NCBI GenBank assembly: GCA_020853395.1
Contig: JADYYY010000015.1
Location: 62,001-126,000, forward strand
Direction of reading: 5' to 3'
Origin: Acidobacteriota bacterium
GTDB lineage: Bacteria > Acidobacteriota > Vicinamibacteria > Vicinamibacterales > SCN-69-37
Length of the DNA stretch: 64,000 nucleotides
The stretch's first letter is position 1. Each line of letters opens with the position of its first letter. Made by a program: the position numbers and the translations under genes. Under the pieces are notes generated by a model, which was not told the DNA's origin, searched no databases, and saw only the letters and a program-made list of their open reading frames with translations. Positions 42,786 through 51,737 of the stretch are shown piece by piece.

Positions 42786-45665
42786 ATGACCAGACCTTCC
42801 ACGACGTTCCGCCGCATCTGGCCCGCGCTCTTGTCCGCGTCCGCGCTGGTGCTGTCGAGCTACAGCTCGCTCGTGCACACGCAGGGCGCCGCGCCGGCTG
42901 GCGCGCAGGCTCCCGCTGGCGGCGCGGGCCGTGGCGCCGGCCGCGGCGGCGAAGGGCAGGGCGGGCGAGCTGGCGGCGCGCCGGCGGGCCGCGGCACGGC
43001 GGCGCCGCCGGCGCCCGGCGTGGCCGACGCGCCCAACGTCGGCGGCGACTACGGCGAGAAGCCGCCAATCCTGGCGCGCCGGCCCGACGAACAGCGCAAG
43101 AGCTTCGTCATGCCGGCCGGCTACACGCTCGAGCTCGTGCTCTCCGATCCGGACATCGTGAGCCCCGCGGTCGTCGCGTGGGACGGCAACGGCCGGATGT
43201 ACGTCGCCGAAGAGCGCAGCTACATGCTCGACGTCGACGCGGGCCGCCAGCACGAGCCCACGAGCCGCATCAGCCTGCACGAGAGCACGAAAGGCGACGG
43301 CGTGTACGACAAGCACACCGTCTTCGCCGACAACCTGCTGTTCCCGCGCATGATCCTGCCGCTCGACAACGGCATCCTCACCAACGAGACGCACTCCGAC
43401 GACGTCCTGTACCTGCAGGACACCAACGGCGACGGCGTCGCGGACAAGAAGAGCGTGTTCTACACCGGCGTCGGTTCCGGCCGCAGCGGCAACGTCCAGC
43501 AGGCGCAGAGCGGGTTCGTCTGGGGACTCGACAACTGGATCTACAGCACGTACAACGCCTTCCGGTTCCGCTGGACGCCGCGCGGCATCGTGCGCGAACC
43601 CTCCGGCCCTCCCGGCGCCGAGTGGGGCATGTCGATGGACGACGACGGGAAGATCTGGCTGGTGAACGCCGCGGGCGAGCGCGGCCCGGCGAACTTCCAG
43701 ATTCCCGTGCAGTACGGCGCGTTCATGGTGCCGGATCAGTGGGAGCCGGGATTCGAGATCCCCTACGGCCTGCCGATGCCGGGCGACTTCCAGGGCGGCA
43801 TGCCGCGCGTGCGGCCGTCGAACGGCAGCCTCGCGCACTTCACGTCGCCGACCGGGCCCGAGGTCGTGCGCACCGACCGGCTGCCGGCGGATCTCAGCGG
43901 CGATCTGCTCTTCGCCGAGCCGGTTGGCCGCATCATCCGCCGCGCGAAGATCGTGAAGACCGACGGCATCACGCAGGTGCGCAACGCGTACCAGGCCGCC
44001 GAGTTCATCGCGAGCAGCGACCCGCTGTTCCGTCCGGTGAACGTCAAGACCGGTCCGGACGGCGCGATCTACATCGTCGACATGTACCACGGCATCATCC
44101 AGGACGCGAACTGGACGGCCAAGGGCACGTATCTTCGCTACAAGATCCAGCAGTACCAGCTCGACAAAGTCGTCGGGCACGGCCGCGTCTGGCGGCTGAA
44201 GTACGACGGCATCCCGGCGGGCGTCGCCGAAGGCGGCGCCGCGACGCAACCGGCCGTGCCGGCGATCGCGCTCGATCGCACGCCGCCGCGGATGCTGAGC
44301 GAGACAGCCGCCGAGCTCGTGGCCCATCTGACGAACCCGAACGGCTGGTGGCGCGATACGGCGCAGCGGCTGCTCGTGCTCAGACAGGATCGGTCGGTGG
44401 TGCCGGCGCTGCAGCAGATGGCGCGATCGTCGCAGAGCCTGGTTGGCCGGTTCCACGCGCTCTGGACGCTCGAGGGCCTGGGGACGCTCGACGCCGGGCT
44501 CGTGCGCGAGGCGATGAGCGACCAGAACCCGCGCATGCGGATCCAGGCGATCCGGGCGAGCGAGTCGCTCTACAAGGCCGGTGACCGATCGTTCGAGAAC
44601 GACTACCGTACCGCGCTCAACGACGCCGACACCGACGTCGTCGTCCAGGCGATGCTGACGCTGAGCACGTTCAAGCCGGCGGACTTCGCCGATCTCGTCA
44701 AGGCGACGCAAGCGGCGAAGACGGCGCGCGGCGTCAAGGCGATCGGCGACTTCCTGCTGACGCCGGCGCCGGCCGTCGCGGGCGCGGGCACGCTCACGCC
44801 CGAAGAGGCGAAGTGGGTCGACGAGGGCAAGCAGATCTACGAGTCGCTGTGCTACAGCTGCCATGGCGGCGACGGCCGTGGCGCGCCGCTGGCTGGCGGG
44901 GCGGCCGGCGCGACGCTCGCGCCATCGCTGGCCGGCTCGCCGCGCATCAACGGCCATCGCGACTACATCGTCAAGGTGCTGCTCAAGGGCATCACGGGCC
45001 CGCTCGGTGAGGGCGCCGGGTCGGACATCATGCTGCCGATGGGGACGAACACGGATCAGTGGATCGCGTCGATCGCCTCCTACGTCCGCTCGGCGTTCGG
45101 CAATCCCGGCGGCATGGTGACGGCCGGCGACGTGGCGCGGCTGCGCGCGGCGACCGCGAGCCGCAAGCAGCCGTGGACGTACAAGGAGCTCGAGCCGACG
45201 CTGCCGCGACGGCTGGAGAACCACGCAGCCTGGAAGCTGTCGGCCAGCCATGGCGCCGAGAACGCGTCCGCTGCGCTGATGGCCGTCCGCCCATGGTCGA
45301 CGAACGCGCCGCAAGCGGCGGGCATGTGGTTCCAGATCGAGCTGCCGCAGCCGGTGAACGTCGCCGAGATCGAGTTCGATTCGCCCGCGCCGGCTCCGGC
45401 GAGAGGCGGTGGGGCCGGGCGAGGCGGCGGAGCTGGCGCGCCGCAGCCGACGTTCCCGCGTGGCTATCAGGTCGAGCTCTCGCTCGACGGCGCGAAGTGG
45501 ACGAAGCCGGTCGCGACCGGCAAGGGCACCGGCGCGCACACCGCGATCGGGTTCACGCCGCAGCGCGCGAAGTTCATCAAGGTCACGCAGACCGACACCG
45601 TCGCGGACGCGCCGGCCTGGGTCATCTCGAGCTTGAAGGTGTACGAGGCAGGGCCGGGCAAGTAA
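42786..45665 (+). CDS. Large exported heme-propeller protein (PVC-type), paralogue 1
   Basis: A 959-residue exported protein with a signal peptide, a Gly/Ala/Arg-rich low-complexity stretch (about 35-75), a six-bladed PQQ-sugar-dehydrogenase-like propeller (about 100-480), HEAT-like helices, a cytochrome c domain with heme motif CYSCH (689-693) and a C-terminal discoidin-like (F5/8 C) domain interrupted by a second Gly/Arg-rich insert. The class is common in Planctomycetes, Verrucomicrobia and Acidobacteria, and probably oxidises a carbohydrate or glycan and passes electrons to heme. The second paralogue (51738) shares the whole layout. Start chosen at the signal peptide. Substrate unknown. 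Confidence 0.85.
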   Translation: MTRPSTTFRRIWPALLSASALVLSSYSSLVHTQGAAPAGAQAPAGGAGRGAGRGGEGQGGRAGGAPAGRGTAAPPAPGVADAPNVGGDYGEKPPILARRPDEQRKSFVMPAGYTLELVLSDPDIVSPAVVAWDGNGRMYVAEERSYMLDVDAGRQHEPTSRISLHESTKGDGVYDKHTVFADNLLFPRMILPLDNGILTNETHSDDVLYLQDTNGDGVADKKSVFYTGVGSGRSGNVQQAQSGFVWGLDNWIYSTYNAFRFRWTPRGIVREPSGPPGAEWGMSMDDDGKIWLVNAAGERGPANFQIPVQYGAFMVPDQWEPGFEIPYGLPMPGDFQGGMPRVRPSNGSLAHFTSPTGPEVVRTDRLPADLSGDLLFAEPVGRIIRRAKIVKTDGITQVRNAYQAAEFIASSDPLFRPVNVKTGPDGAIYIVDMYHGIIQDANWTAKGTYLRYKIQQYQLDKVVGHGRVWRLKYDGIPAGVAEGGAATQPAVPAIALDRTPPRMLSETAAELVAHLTNPNGWWRDTAQRLLVLRQDRSVVPALQQMARSSQSLVGRFHALWTLEGLGTLDAGLVREAMSDQNPRMRIQAIRASESLYKAGDRSFENDYRTALNDADTDVVVQAMLTLSTFKPADFADLVKATQAAKTARGVKAIGDFLLTPAPAVAGAGTLTPEEAKWVDEGKQIYESLCYSCHGGDGRGAPLAGGAAGATLAPSLAGSPRINGHRDYIVKVLLKGITGPLGEGAGSDIMLPMGTNTDQWIASIASYVRSAFGNPGGMVTAGDVARLRAATASRKQPWTYKELEPTLPRRLENHAAWKLSASHGAENASAALMAVRPWSTNAPQAAGMWFQIELPQPVNVAEIEFDSPAPAPARGGGAGRGGGAGAPQPTFPRGYQVELSLDGAKWTKPVATGKGTGAHTAIGFTPQRAKFIKVTQTDTVADAPAWVISSLKVYEAGPGK

Positions 45666-45990
45666 CACGGCCCTGCGTAGCGCCTCTTTCTCGATCCGGC
45701 GCCGATCGAACGAGCGGACGGCGGTGAGCCGTCGCCGGAGCCCGGGTCGTCGGAAACGATCTCGCGTCGCGGTTGCGCGACGGCGTCTTCCGCACCAAGC
45801 GCGCGACGGCCGATGCGAGAGGGTTCGACAGCGATTCGAGCGCGCAGCCGGACGCACGCGACGACGGGCACCCATGCGGCCGCGATGCTGGACTCGCCGC
45901 GTTGCGCGCGGCGTTCGTTTACCCTGATGAGAGCCGCGAGGTTCGAGCACACGGTTCGTGCCGGTGTGCCTCTGCCTCGAGGCCCGAGTC
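45666..45990. other. Intergenic region, nothing recognised
   Basis: About 325 bp between the heme-propeller and TauE-like genes. No convincing coding frame, SD sequence or hairpin. A reading frame that continues into the TauE region from here is not supported by composition. Confidence 0.4.
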
Positions 45991-46773
45991 ATGCTCGTCT
46001 TCGAGTCCGTTCTCCTCGGAAGCGTCGTCGGTTTGGCCCTCGGCCTGACGGGCGCCGGCGGCGCCACGCTGGCCGTGCCGCTGCTCGTGTACGGCCTGTC
46101 GATCGATCCACCTCACGCGATTGCCATCTCGTTGCTGTCGGTCGTGGCCTCCGCGGTGGTCGGCTTCCGGACCAGGCTACGGCGCCGAGAGGTCGACACG
46201 CACGCCGGCACGCTCATCGCGCTCGGCGGCATCGTCGGCGCTCCTGTCGGCGCGTGGTGGGGCGGCACGCTTCCCGAAGCGATGCTCCTCACGCTTTTCG
46301 GCGCGCTCGTGACGCTGGTGAGCGTGCGCACGTGGATGATGGCCGGGCAGGAAGGTTTGGCGAGCACGGCGGTGTGCGCGGCGTCGAAGCGGCTGTCGTG
46401 GCGATGCCGATCGGTGCTGTCCGGTGCGGGCGTGCTGACCGGTTTGCTCTCCGGCATCTTCGGCGTCGGCGGAGGATTCGTCGTCGTGCCGGCAGTGCTG
46501 TTCGCGACCGGGACGTCGATGCTGCGCGCGGTCGGGACGTCGCTCATGGTGATGGCGCTCGTGAGCACGGTCGCGCTCGTCTCGATGCTCGTGGGCGGCC
46601 GCGAAGTGTCCTGGAACATCGCCGTGCCGTTTCTCGCCGGCAGCCTGAGCGGCATGACGGCCGGTGCGCGCCTCGCGCCCTGGGTGTCGGGGCCGCGGCT
46701 GCAGCGGGGCTTCGCCGCCGCGCTCGGCCTTGCCGGGCTGTTCGTCGTGGTCGAGTCGGTCGCACGCTTCTGA
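45991..46773 (+). CDS. TauE/SafE-family membrane permease
   Basis: A 260-residue permease with eight or so helices in two homologous halves. Each half carries the family's glycine-rich motif: [16 protein letters not shown] near the start and [20 protein letters not shown] in the middle. Members export sulfite, sulfoacetate or other small anions, or import sulfur compounds. No sulfur-metabolism neighbour fixes the substrate. ATG 45991 is chosen at the first helix; upstream in-frame codons are not conserved. A peroxiredoxin remnant follows 53 bp downstream. Confidence 0.83.
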   Translation: MLVFESVLLGSVVGLALGLTGAGGATLAVPLLVYGLSIDPPHAIAISLLSVVASAVVGFRTRLRRREVDTHAGTLIALGGIVGAPVGAWWGGTLPEAMLLTLFGALVTLVSVRTWMMAGQEGLASTAVCAASKRLSWRCRSVLSGAGVLTGLLSGIFGVGGGFVVVPAVLFATGTSMLRAVGTSLMVMALVSTVALVSMLVGGREVSWNIAVPFLAGSLSGMTAGARLAPWVSGPRLQRGFAAALGLAGLFVVVESVARF

Positions 46774-46826
46774 GACCTGTCACCGCCCCGCGTTCCGGGT
46801 CGCTTCCGGCGCCTCGCTGGAGGGCG

Positions 46827-47057
46827 ATGATCGTCTACCCGATGAGCACGGGCCGGAACTTCGACGAGGTGCTGCGCGTGATCGATTCGCTGCAGCTCAC
46901 CGCGAAGCACGAGGTGTCGACGCCCGCGAACTGGAAGCAGGGAGAGCACGTGATCATCTCCGGCGCCGTGTCGGACGAGGAAGCCAGAACGATCTATCCT
47001 GGCGGCTGGGAGGCCCCGCGGCCCTACCTTCGCATCGTTCCGCCGCCGCGTTCGTAG
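46827..47057 (+). pseudogene. C-terminal fragment of a 1-Cys peroxiredoxin
   Basis: A 76-residue open stretch matching only the C-terminal domain of 1-Cys (PRDX6-like) peroxiredoxins: [21 protein letters not shown], then [18 protein letters not shown] and the closing [13 protein letters not shown]. The thioredoxin-fold half with the catalytic PVCTTE is absent upstream, where the TauE gene ends 53 bp away. There is an in-frame ATG but no family precedent for this piece acting alone. It is most simply a truncated pseudogene left by a deletion or rearrangement. Confidence 0.75.
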
Positions 47058-47164
47058 GCCCGCAGGCGGGTCGATCGCGTGGTGCTTCACGGCGGTCAGC
47101 GGCGACGTGACGATTCGCGTTGCGCTCGATCCGGGCGAGAGGCCCGCGCGGCGCGATCGGCTGG

Positions 47165-47815
47165 CTACTCGGGCGTGTGCGACAGGCTCGCGATGTACTC
47201 CGCGACGGCTTTGATCTCGCTGTCGGTCATGCGTGAGGCGACGAGCCGCATGACGCCCGCGCGGTCGTTCGCGCGTGTGCCTTTCCTGAACTCGTCCATC
47301 TGCACCGTCACGTACGACTGCATCTGACCGGCGATGCGCGGGTAGTTCGGGCTGCCGCCGCCGTCCGCCTGGTGGCATCCCATGCAGTTCGGCACGCCCG
47401 TCGCCGCGTTGCCGTTCTCGTAGAGCTGTTTGCCGGCCGGAAGCAGCGACGGGTCCTCCACGATTCCGGGCACCGGCGCCTGCTTGGCGAAGAACGCCGC
47501 GATCTCCTTGAGTTGCGAGCCGCCGACCACCCCGAGGACCGGCACCATGACGGCGCTCGGCCGCCGGCCGCTTCGGTAGTCCTTGAGCTGTTTGTACAGA
47601 TAGTCCGCGCGCTGGGCGGCGAGAATCGACGCTCCCGGCACGGCGGGCGTGCCGAGCACGGCGTGGCAGGCGATGCAGAGGCGCGGATCGCCGGGATCGG
47701 TGCCTTCCTGCCCGCTGGCCGGGGCGCCGACGGAGAGCACGAGGGCCGCGGCGATCAGCCAGCGTCGCGGGTTCCCCGCAGATCGTCGTGGGGCTCGAGT
47801 GTCGTCGACACGCAT
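47165..47815 (-). CDS. Exported diheme cytochrome c (c4-like)
   Basis: A 216-residue periplasmic protein with a signal peptide and two class I cytochrome domains; heme motifs are CIACH and CMGCH. The candidate axial methionines fit (for example VMVP and RLVASRM). Cytochrome c4-type proteins shuttle electrons between membrane complexes and terminal acceptors. ATG 47815 is chosen because TGAGG, overlapping the MtrB stop, supplies an SD sequence at 6 bases; a GTG at 47827 would overlap that stop. It is the third gene of the decaheme/MtrB operon and is the likely periplasmic link to it. Confidence 0.88.
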   Translation of the reverse strand: MRVDDTRAPRRSAGNPRRWLIAAALVLSVGAPASGQEGTDPGDPRLCIACHAVLGTPAVPGASILAAQRADYLYKQLKDYRSGRRPSAVMVPVLGVVGGSQLKEIAAFFAKQAPVPGIVEDPSLLPAGKQLYENGNAATGVPNCMGCHQADGGGSPNYPRIAGQMQSYVTVQMDEFRKGTRANDRAGVMRLVASRMTDSEIKAVAEYIASLSHTPE

Positions 47816-47823
47816 GGCGATCC

Positions 47824-50550
47824 TCACAGGTCGAGTCGAAACAGCACGCCGCCGACGTGGACCTTGTAGTGCTGCGGCCCGTTGTCGAGGTACACGGCGT
47901 TGTTGGCCGGCGCCGGATTCTCGGCGACGCCGTCGTAGTGCCAGTCCTGGATGCGCCCGCGTTCGTACCGGTAGATGAGGTGGAGGCCGGCGCGCGAGGT
48001 CAACCGCAGCAACAGGTCGACGTCAGCGAGATGCTGGTCGAACACGAGGTCCGACCAGCCGGAGCCCGCGAGCGCGGCCTGAGCGGTGGGAATCGCGAGG
48101 GCGGCGGCGTTGTAGCCGTAGTCGATCGCCGTGCGGCTGCGGATGCGGGTGTAGACGAGATCGAGCGTCGCCCGGCCGAAGCCGTTGTGATAGGTCAGGC
48201 CCGCGGCGTTGTTGCGGTCGCGCTGCGTCACGTTCCAGGCGCGGCTGGTCGGGTAGAGCGGGCTGTCGGCCGCGGCGTTTCCGCAGAGCGACAGCCAGTT
48301 CGACGGCAGCACGAGCTGGGTGGCCACGAGCGTCGTGCCTGCCGGTGCCGCCGGCGCGATGCCGGTCGCGTTCGTCTGGATGGAGCCGTCGCTGAAGAAG
48401 TAGTACGAGTTGCCGAGCACGCAGCCGTTCGGCTGCAGGCCGACCTGGTACATCCGCGAGCGCTGGAAGGAGGCGAACGCGCTGGCGCTCGCGTCATTCG
48501 AGATCTGCCAGGTCACGTCGACGTTCGGCGAGACCTGCCGCTGGTGATCGGCGCGGCCGTAGAGCGATGACGGAAAAGCCGCGTCGCGGGCCAGCAGGCC
48601 GACAGCGGCGTCGACGGACGGCAGCAGGGCCACGTTCAGCCGGGCGTTCGCCGTGTGCTGATTGCGGTCCGCCAGATCGAACTTCCGGAACTGCTCGATG
48701 TTGTGCAGCCAGTTCGCGACGTTGCTGGTCGGCGCCGACGGCAGCGGCCCGAACGAGCCGCTGAGGAACGGCTCGTACGGATCGGCCACGTACTCGCTGC
48801 CGCGCCGGTTGCCGTACTCGTAGGCGAGGCGCAGCGTGCCGTAGTCGAATCCCCGGTTCACGTAGGTGGCCTTGATCCGGTGCTCCCAGGTCTCGTCGCG
48901 CTCGCGATAGGCGCGGTGGAACGCATCGCGTTCGTAGGCGAGCTCCAGGCTGTGATGACGATTCCAGCGATAGTCGGCTGCCACCCGCGCGGTGAGCTGC
49001 CGGTGTTCGAAGGGCATGTTCCGGATGTTGACGTTGCCCGCGGCGGGCACGAGCCCGAGCGCGATCGTGCGCGCCAGGTCGCAGCCCGTGCCGTTGTAGC
49101 CGGTGGCCAGCGTGCCGGCCGGGTTGTTCCCGGCCGTCAGGTTCGGCGTGGCGAACGCTCCGCCGGTGCCGTCGTTGATGAGGCGCCCCCACTGACCCGT
49201 CAACGGGTTGCACGCGAAGAACTCCGTCGAGTTGTTCGTGTCGTAGTAGCGGACCTTCGCGCGCACGTCGAGCGCGTTCGCCGGCCGCAGCGACCAGCCC
49301 AGGTCCACGAGCGTCGTGTCGATCTCGGCACCCGACGTCTTGCGGGTCAGCGCGTCCGTCGTGTTCCACCGGTTGGCGGCTGACACGCCGTTGATGACTC
49401 CGGCCGTGAGCGGCTCGGCCGTCCATGGCAGCAGGTCGTCGTTCTGCTGGAACCGGGCGATCGACACGAGGCCCGTGAATCGGCTGGCGGCGAGCGCCGG
49501 CTGGCTCCGGGCCAGCTCCGCGCGCACGTTGTAGTAGCGGTTGTCCGGCGGCATCGCGTACCGAGCCTGCGTGAACGAGCTCGCCGGGACGCCGGTGATG
49601 GTGTTCAGCGTGACGAACAACGGGTTCTGGATCGTCAGCGTGTCGATGCCGCCGGTGAAGAACGACGCGGTCGCCTGCACGTTCAGGTTCGTGAGCCCGC
49701 GCGCGAACGTCAGCCCGGTGACCACGTCGTTCGTCGTCATGTCGATCGATTCGGGCGCTTCGACGTTGCCGCCGCCACCGCCGCCGCCGAAGACCAGCCC
49801 GAACGGCCGGGATCCCTCACGGCGTTCCCGCGTGTAGCTCGTGTAGAACTTCCAGTTCGCCGGCAGCGTGAGATCGAGCCGGAGGATGCCCTTCTGCCGG
49901 GTGAGGCCGAGCTCGGTCGTCGCCGTGTTGGCCAGCGTGGTCTGGATGGCCGTCTGCGCGGCGGCGGCACTGGCACCGCCGCCAGGCGTCAGGCCCGACA
50001 AGAGGAGCGTGTCGCTGCCGAGGCCCGTCCATAGCGACCGGTAGGTCGTCGTGAACACGTGCGGCGTCTCGTTGAAGCTGCCTCGGAGCCGCCAGGCGTT
50101 GTACTTGCCTGTTCGGACCGTGAGGAACTGGTCGGTGCGTGCGATGCCGCCGCCGAGCACTTCGAGATATCCCGCGGAGCCCGCCTTCTCGAGCGACATG
50201 GCGAAGCTGTCGAGGTAGGCGCCGTTCGACAGGTCTTTGTACTCCTTGAACTTCGCGTTGCCATCGTCGCCGCTGGTGCCGAGCGCGCCGAAGTCCACCT
50301 GGGCGCTGTAGAGCCAGCCGCCGGCCGTCCGGCGCGGCTCCTTCGACCGGGCCGGGGTCGGGATCAGGAATCCGGTCGGCGTGCGCGGAACGTGAGCGAG
50401 GCCCATGCCCACCGGATCGCGTTCCACGACGGCACTGGCGATGCCGGGATTCATGGCGTTGCCGGCGTGCTCCTGGGCGGAGGCCGGGAGCGCCGCGAGC
50501 CCCCACGCGCCGCAGCAGAGCAGGAGGCGTGTCGCAGGACGAATCAACAT
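47824..50550 (-). CDS. MtrB/PioB-family outer-membrane beta-barrel
   Basis: A 908-residue outer-membrane protein of the MtrB/PioB class. It has a signal peptide (about 1-25), a conserved early segment GWLYSAQVDFGALGTSGDDGNAKFKEYKDLSNG, many alternating beta strands with aromatic girdles, and a C-terminal strand ending in GGVLFRLDL. MtrB barrels hold a periplasmic decaheme cytochrome inside the outer membrane. Characteristic MtrB CxxC at the N terminus is not seen. A (Gly)7 run near residue 250 lies in a loop. SD GAGGAGG precedes ATG 50550. The gene starts 13 bp after the decaheme stop and is followed directly by the diheme gene. Confidence 0.88.
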   Translation of the reverse strand: MLIRPATRLLLCCGAWGLAALPASAQEHAGNAMNPGIASAVVERDPVGMGLAHVPRTPTGFLIPTPARSKEPRRTAGGWLYSAQVDFGALGTSGDDGNAKFKEYKDLSNGAYLDSFAMSLEKAGSAGYLEVLGGGIARTDQFLTVRTGKYNAWRLRGSFNETPHVFTTTYRSLWTGLGSDTLLLSGLTPGGGASAAAAQTAIQTTLANTATTELGLTRQKGILRLDLTLPANWKFYTSYTRERREGSRPFGLVFGGGGGGGNVEAPESIDMTTNDVVTGLTFARGLTNLNVQATASFFTGGIDTLTIQNPLFVTLNTITGVPASSFTQARYAMPPDNRYYNVRAELARSQPALAASRFTGLVSIARFQQNDDLLPWTAEPLTAGVINGVSAANRWNTTDALTRKTSGAEIDTTLVDLGWSLRPANALDVRAKVRYYDTNNSTEFFACNPLTGQWGRLINDGTGGAFATPNLTAGNNPAGTLATGYNGTGCDLARTIALGLVPAAGNVNIRNMPFEHRQLTARVAADYRWNRHHSLELAYERDAFHRAYRERDETWEHRIKATYVNRGFDYGTLRLAYEYGNRRGSEYVADPYEPFLSGSFGPLPSAPTSNVANWLHNIEQFRKFDLADRNQHTANARLNVALLPSVDAAVGLLARDAAFPSSLYGRADHQRQVSPNVDVTWQISNDASASAFASFQRSRMYQVGLQPNGCVLGNSYYFFSDGSIQTNATGIAPAAPAGTTLVATQLVLPSNWLSLCGNAAADSPLYPTSRAWNVTQRDRNNAAGLTYHNGFGRATLDLVYTRIRSRTAIDYGYNAAALAIPTAQAALAGSGWSDLVFDQHLADVDLLLRLTSRAGLHLIYRYERGRIQDWHYDGVAENPAPANNAVYLDNGPQHYKVHVGGVLFRLDL

Positions 50551-50563
50551 CGGCTCCTCCTCG

Positions 50564-51496
50564 TCAGCGCTGGAACCGCGCGCCGGCCGGATGGTTGCTG
50601 CCGTGCACGGCGGTGTGGCAGTTCTGACACGAGCGCCCGATGACGCGTGCGCTCTGCGCTCCGCCGACGAGCGCGGACGCGGCCGTCTGGCCGTCCCGGA
50701 AGAACTGCCCGGGATGGCCGACCGGCGGGTTGTGGCACTGCGAGCAGAGATACGGACGCGCGCTCACGAGCAGCTTGTCGTGATTCGAGCCGTGCGGCTG
50801 ATGGCAATTGAGGCAGCTCTCACGAACCGGCGCGTGTTCCCAGATGAACGGGCCGCGCTTCTCCGCATGGCACGCGTAGCAGACGTCGTTCACCGAGTCG
50901 GCCTTGAGCAGCGAGCGCGTCGCCGAGCCATGCGGGTTGTGGCAGTCGACGCACGTCATCTTGCCCTCGAGGACGGGCATGTGCGACCGCTTGCGGAACT
51001 CCGCGCGCTCCTGCGGGTGGCACTGGAAGCAGGTCTCGGTGATGCGCTGCCGCACCAAGGAGACGTCGGCCGACGTCCTGCGCATCGGGTTGTGGCAGTC
51101 GGCGCAGGCGACCTTGTTGGACATGTGCGCCGATCCAGGCCAGTGCAGGCGGTTGCCGCCTTCGTGACAGGTCAGGCACTGGCCGTTCTGCGTCTCGACC
51201 GGCGTACCCCACGCCTTCGTGAAGCCGATGATGAGCGTCTTGTCGACGCCGTTCTTGGCGTGCAGCGATCCCGGCCCGTGACAGGCCTCGCAGCTCCGGC
51301 GCTCGATGTCAGTTCTTGGATTCAGCCGAAAGGCCTTGGCGTGCACCGAGTCGTCGAAGTGCTGGTTCTCCTGTCCGTGGCATTCGATGCACCGGGCCTC
51401 CCCGATGTAAGCCGGCGTCTGTGCCGCGGCCCCGCCGGCGACGAGGCACACCGTGAAGCCTAGGACGAGATTGCGGAGTGCCTGCGCGCCACCCAT
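50564..51496 (-). CDS. DmsE/MtrA/PioA-like decaheme c-type cytochrome
   Basis: A 310-residue periplasmic decaheme cytochrome: exactly ten CxxCH motifs are visible (CIECH, CEACH, CLTCH, CADCH, CFQCH, CVDCH, CYACH, CLNCH, CSQCH, CQNCH) after a signal peptide (about 1-24). The spacing and length match MtrA and DmsE, which form a heme wire through an MtrB barrel. The ATG at 51496 fits the signal peptide; upstream in-frame codons are unconserved. It is the first gene of the operon with mtrB-like and diheme genes. No MtrC-type surface cytochrome is in the window. Confidence 0.92.
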   Translation of the reverse strand: MGGAQALRNLVLGFTVCLVAGGAAAQTPAYIGEARCIECHGQENQHFDDSVHAKAFRLNPRTDIERRSCEACHGPGSLHAKNGVDKTLIIGFTKAWGTPVETQNGQCLTCHEGGNRLHWPGSAHMSNKVACADCHNPMRRTSADVSLVRQRITETCFQCHPQERAEFRKRSHMPVLEGKMTCVDCHNPHGSATRSLLKADSVNDVCYACHAEKRGPFIWEHAPVRESCLNCHQPHGSNHDKLLVSARPYLCSQCHNPPVGHPGQFFRDGQTAASALVGGAQSARVIGRSCQNCHTAVHGSNHPAGARFQR

Positions 51497-51737
51497 GTCA
51501 CCCCAACCTGCTGCGAGGATCTGGCGACGATGCGCCCTGCAAAGGGACAGCCACGGCGGATCCGTCGCTCTTCGTGGCAACGGTGCATCCGTCAACGGCA
51601 TGGCCTTGACCGTTTGGGGTATTTCCGCAGCACGTGAGGGTTATTCCGAGGCACGCTCTCGGACCAGCACGGTTTTTCCTTCGCCGTCCTCGGCCGCGGC
51701 GCGTAAGCTACTGCGCACGATTCGCTGGAGGAACCGC

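Noticed and set aside
41862-46067. A 1401-codon minus-strand open frame
   Set aside because: It lies antisense to the heme-propeller and lipoprotein genes, has no SD sequence or domain, and shows shadow composition.
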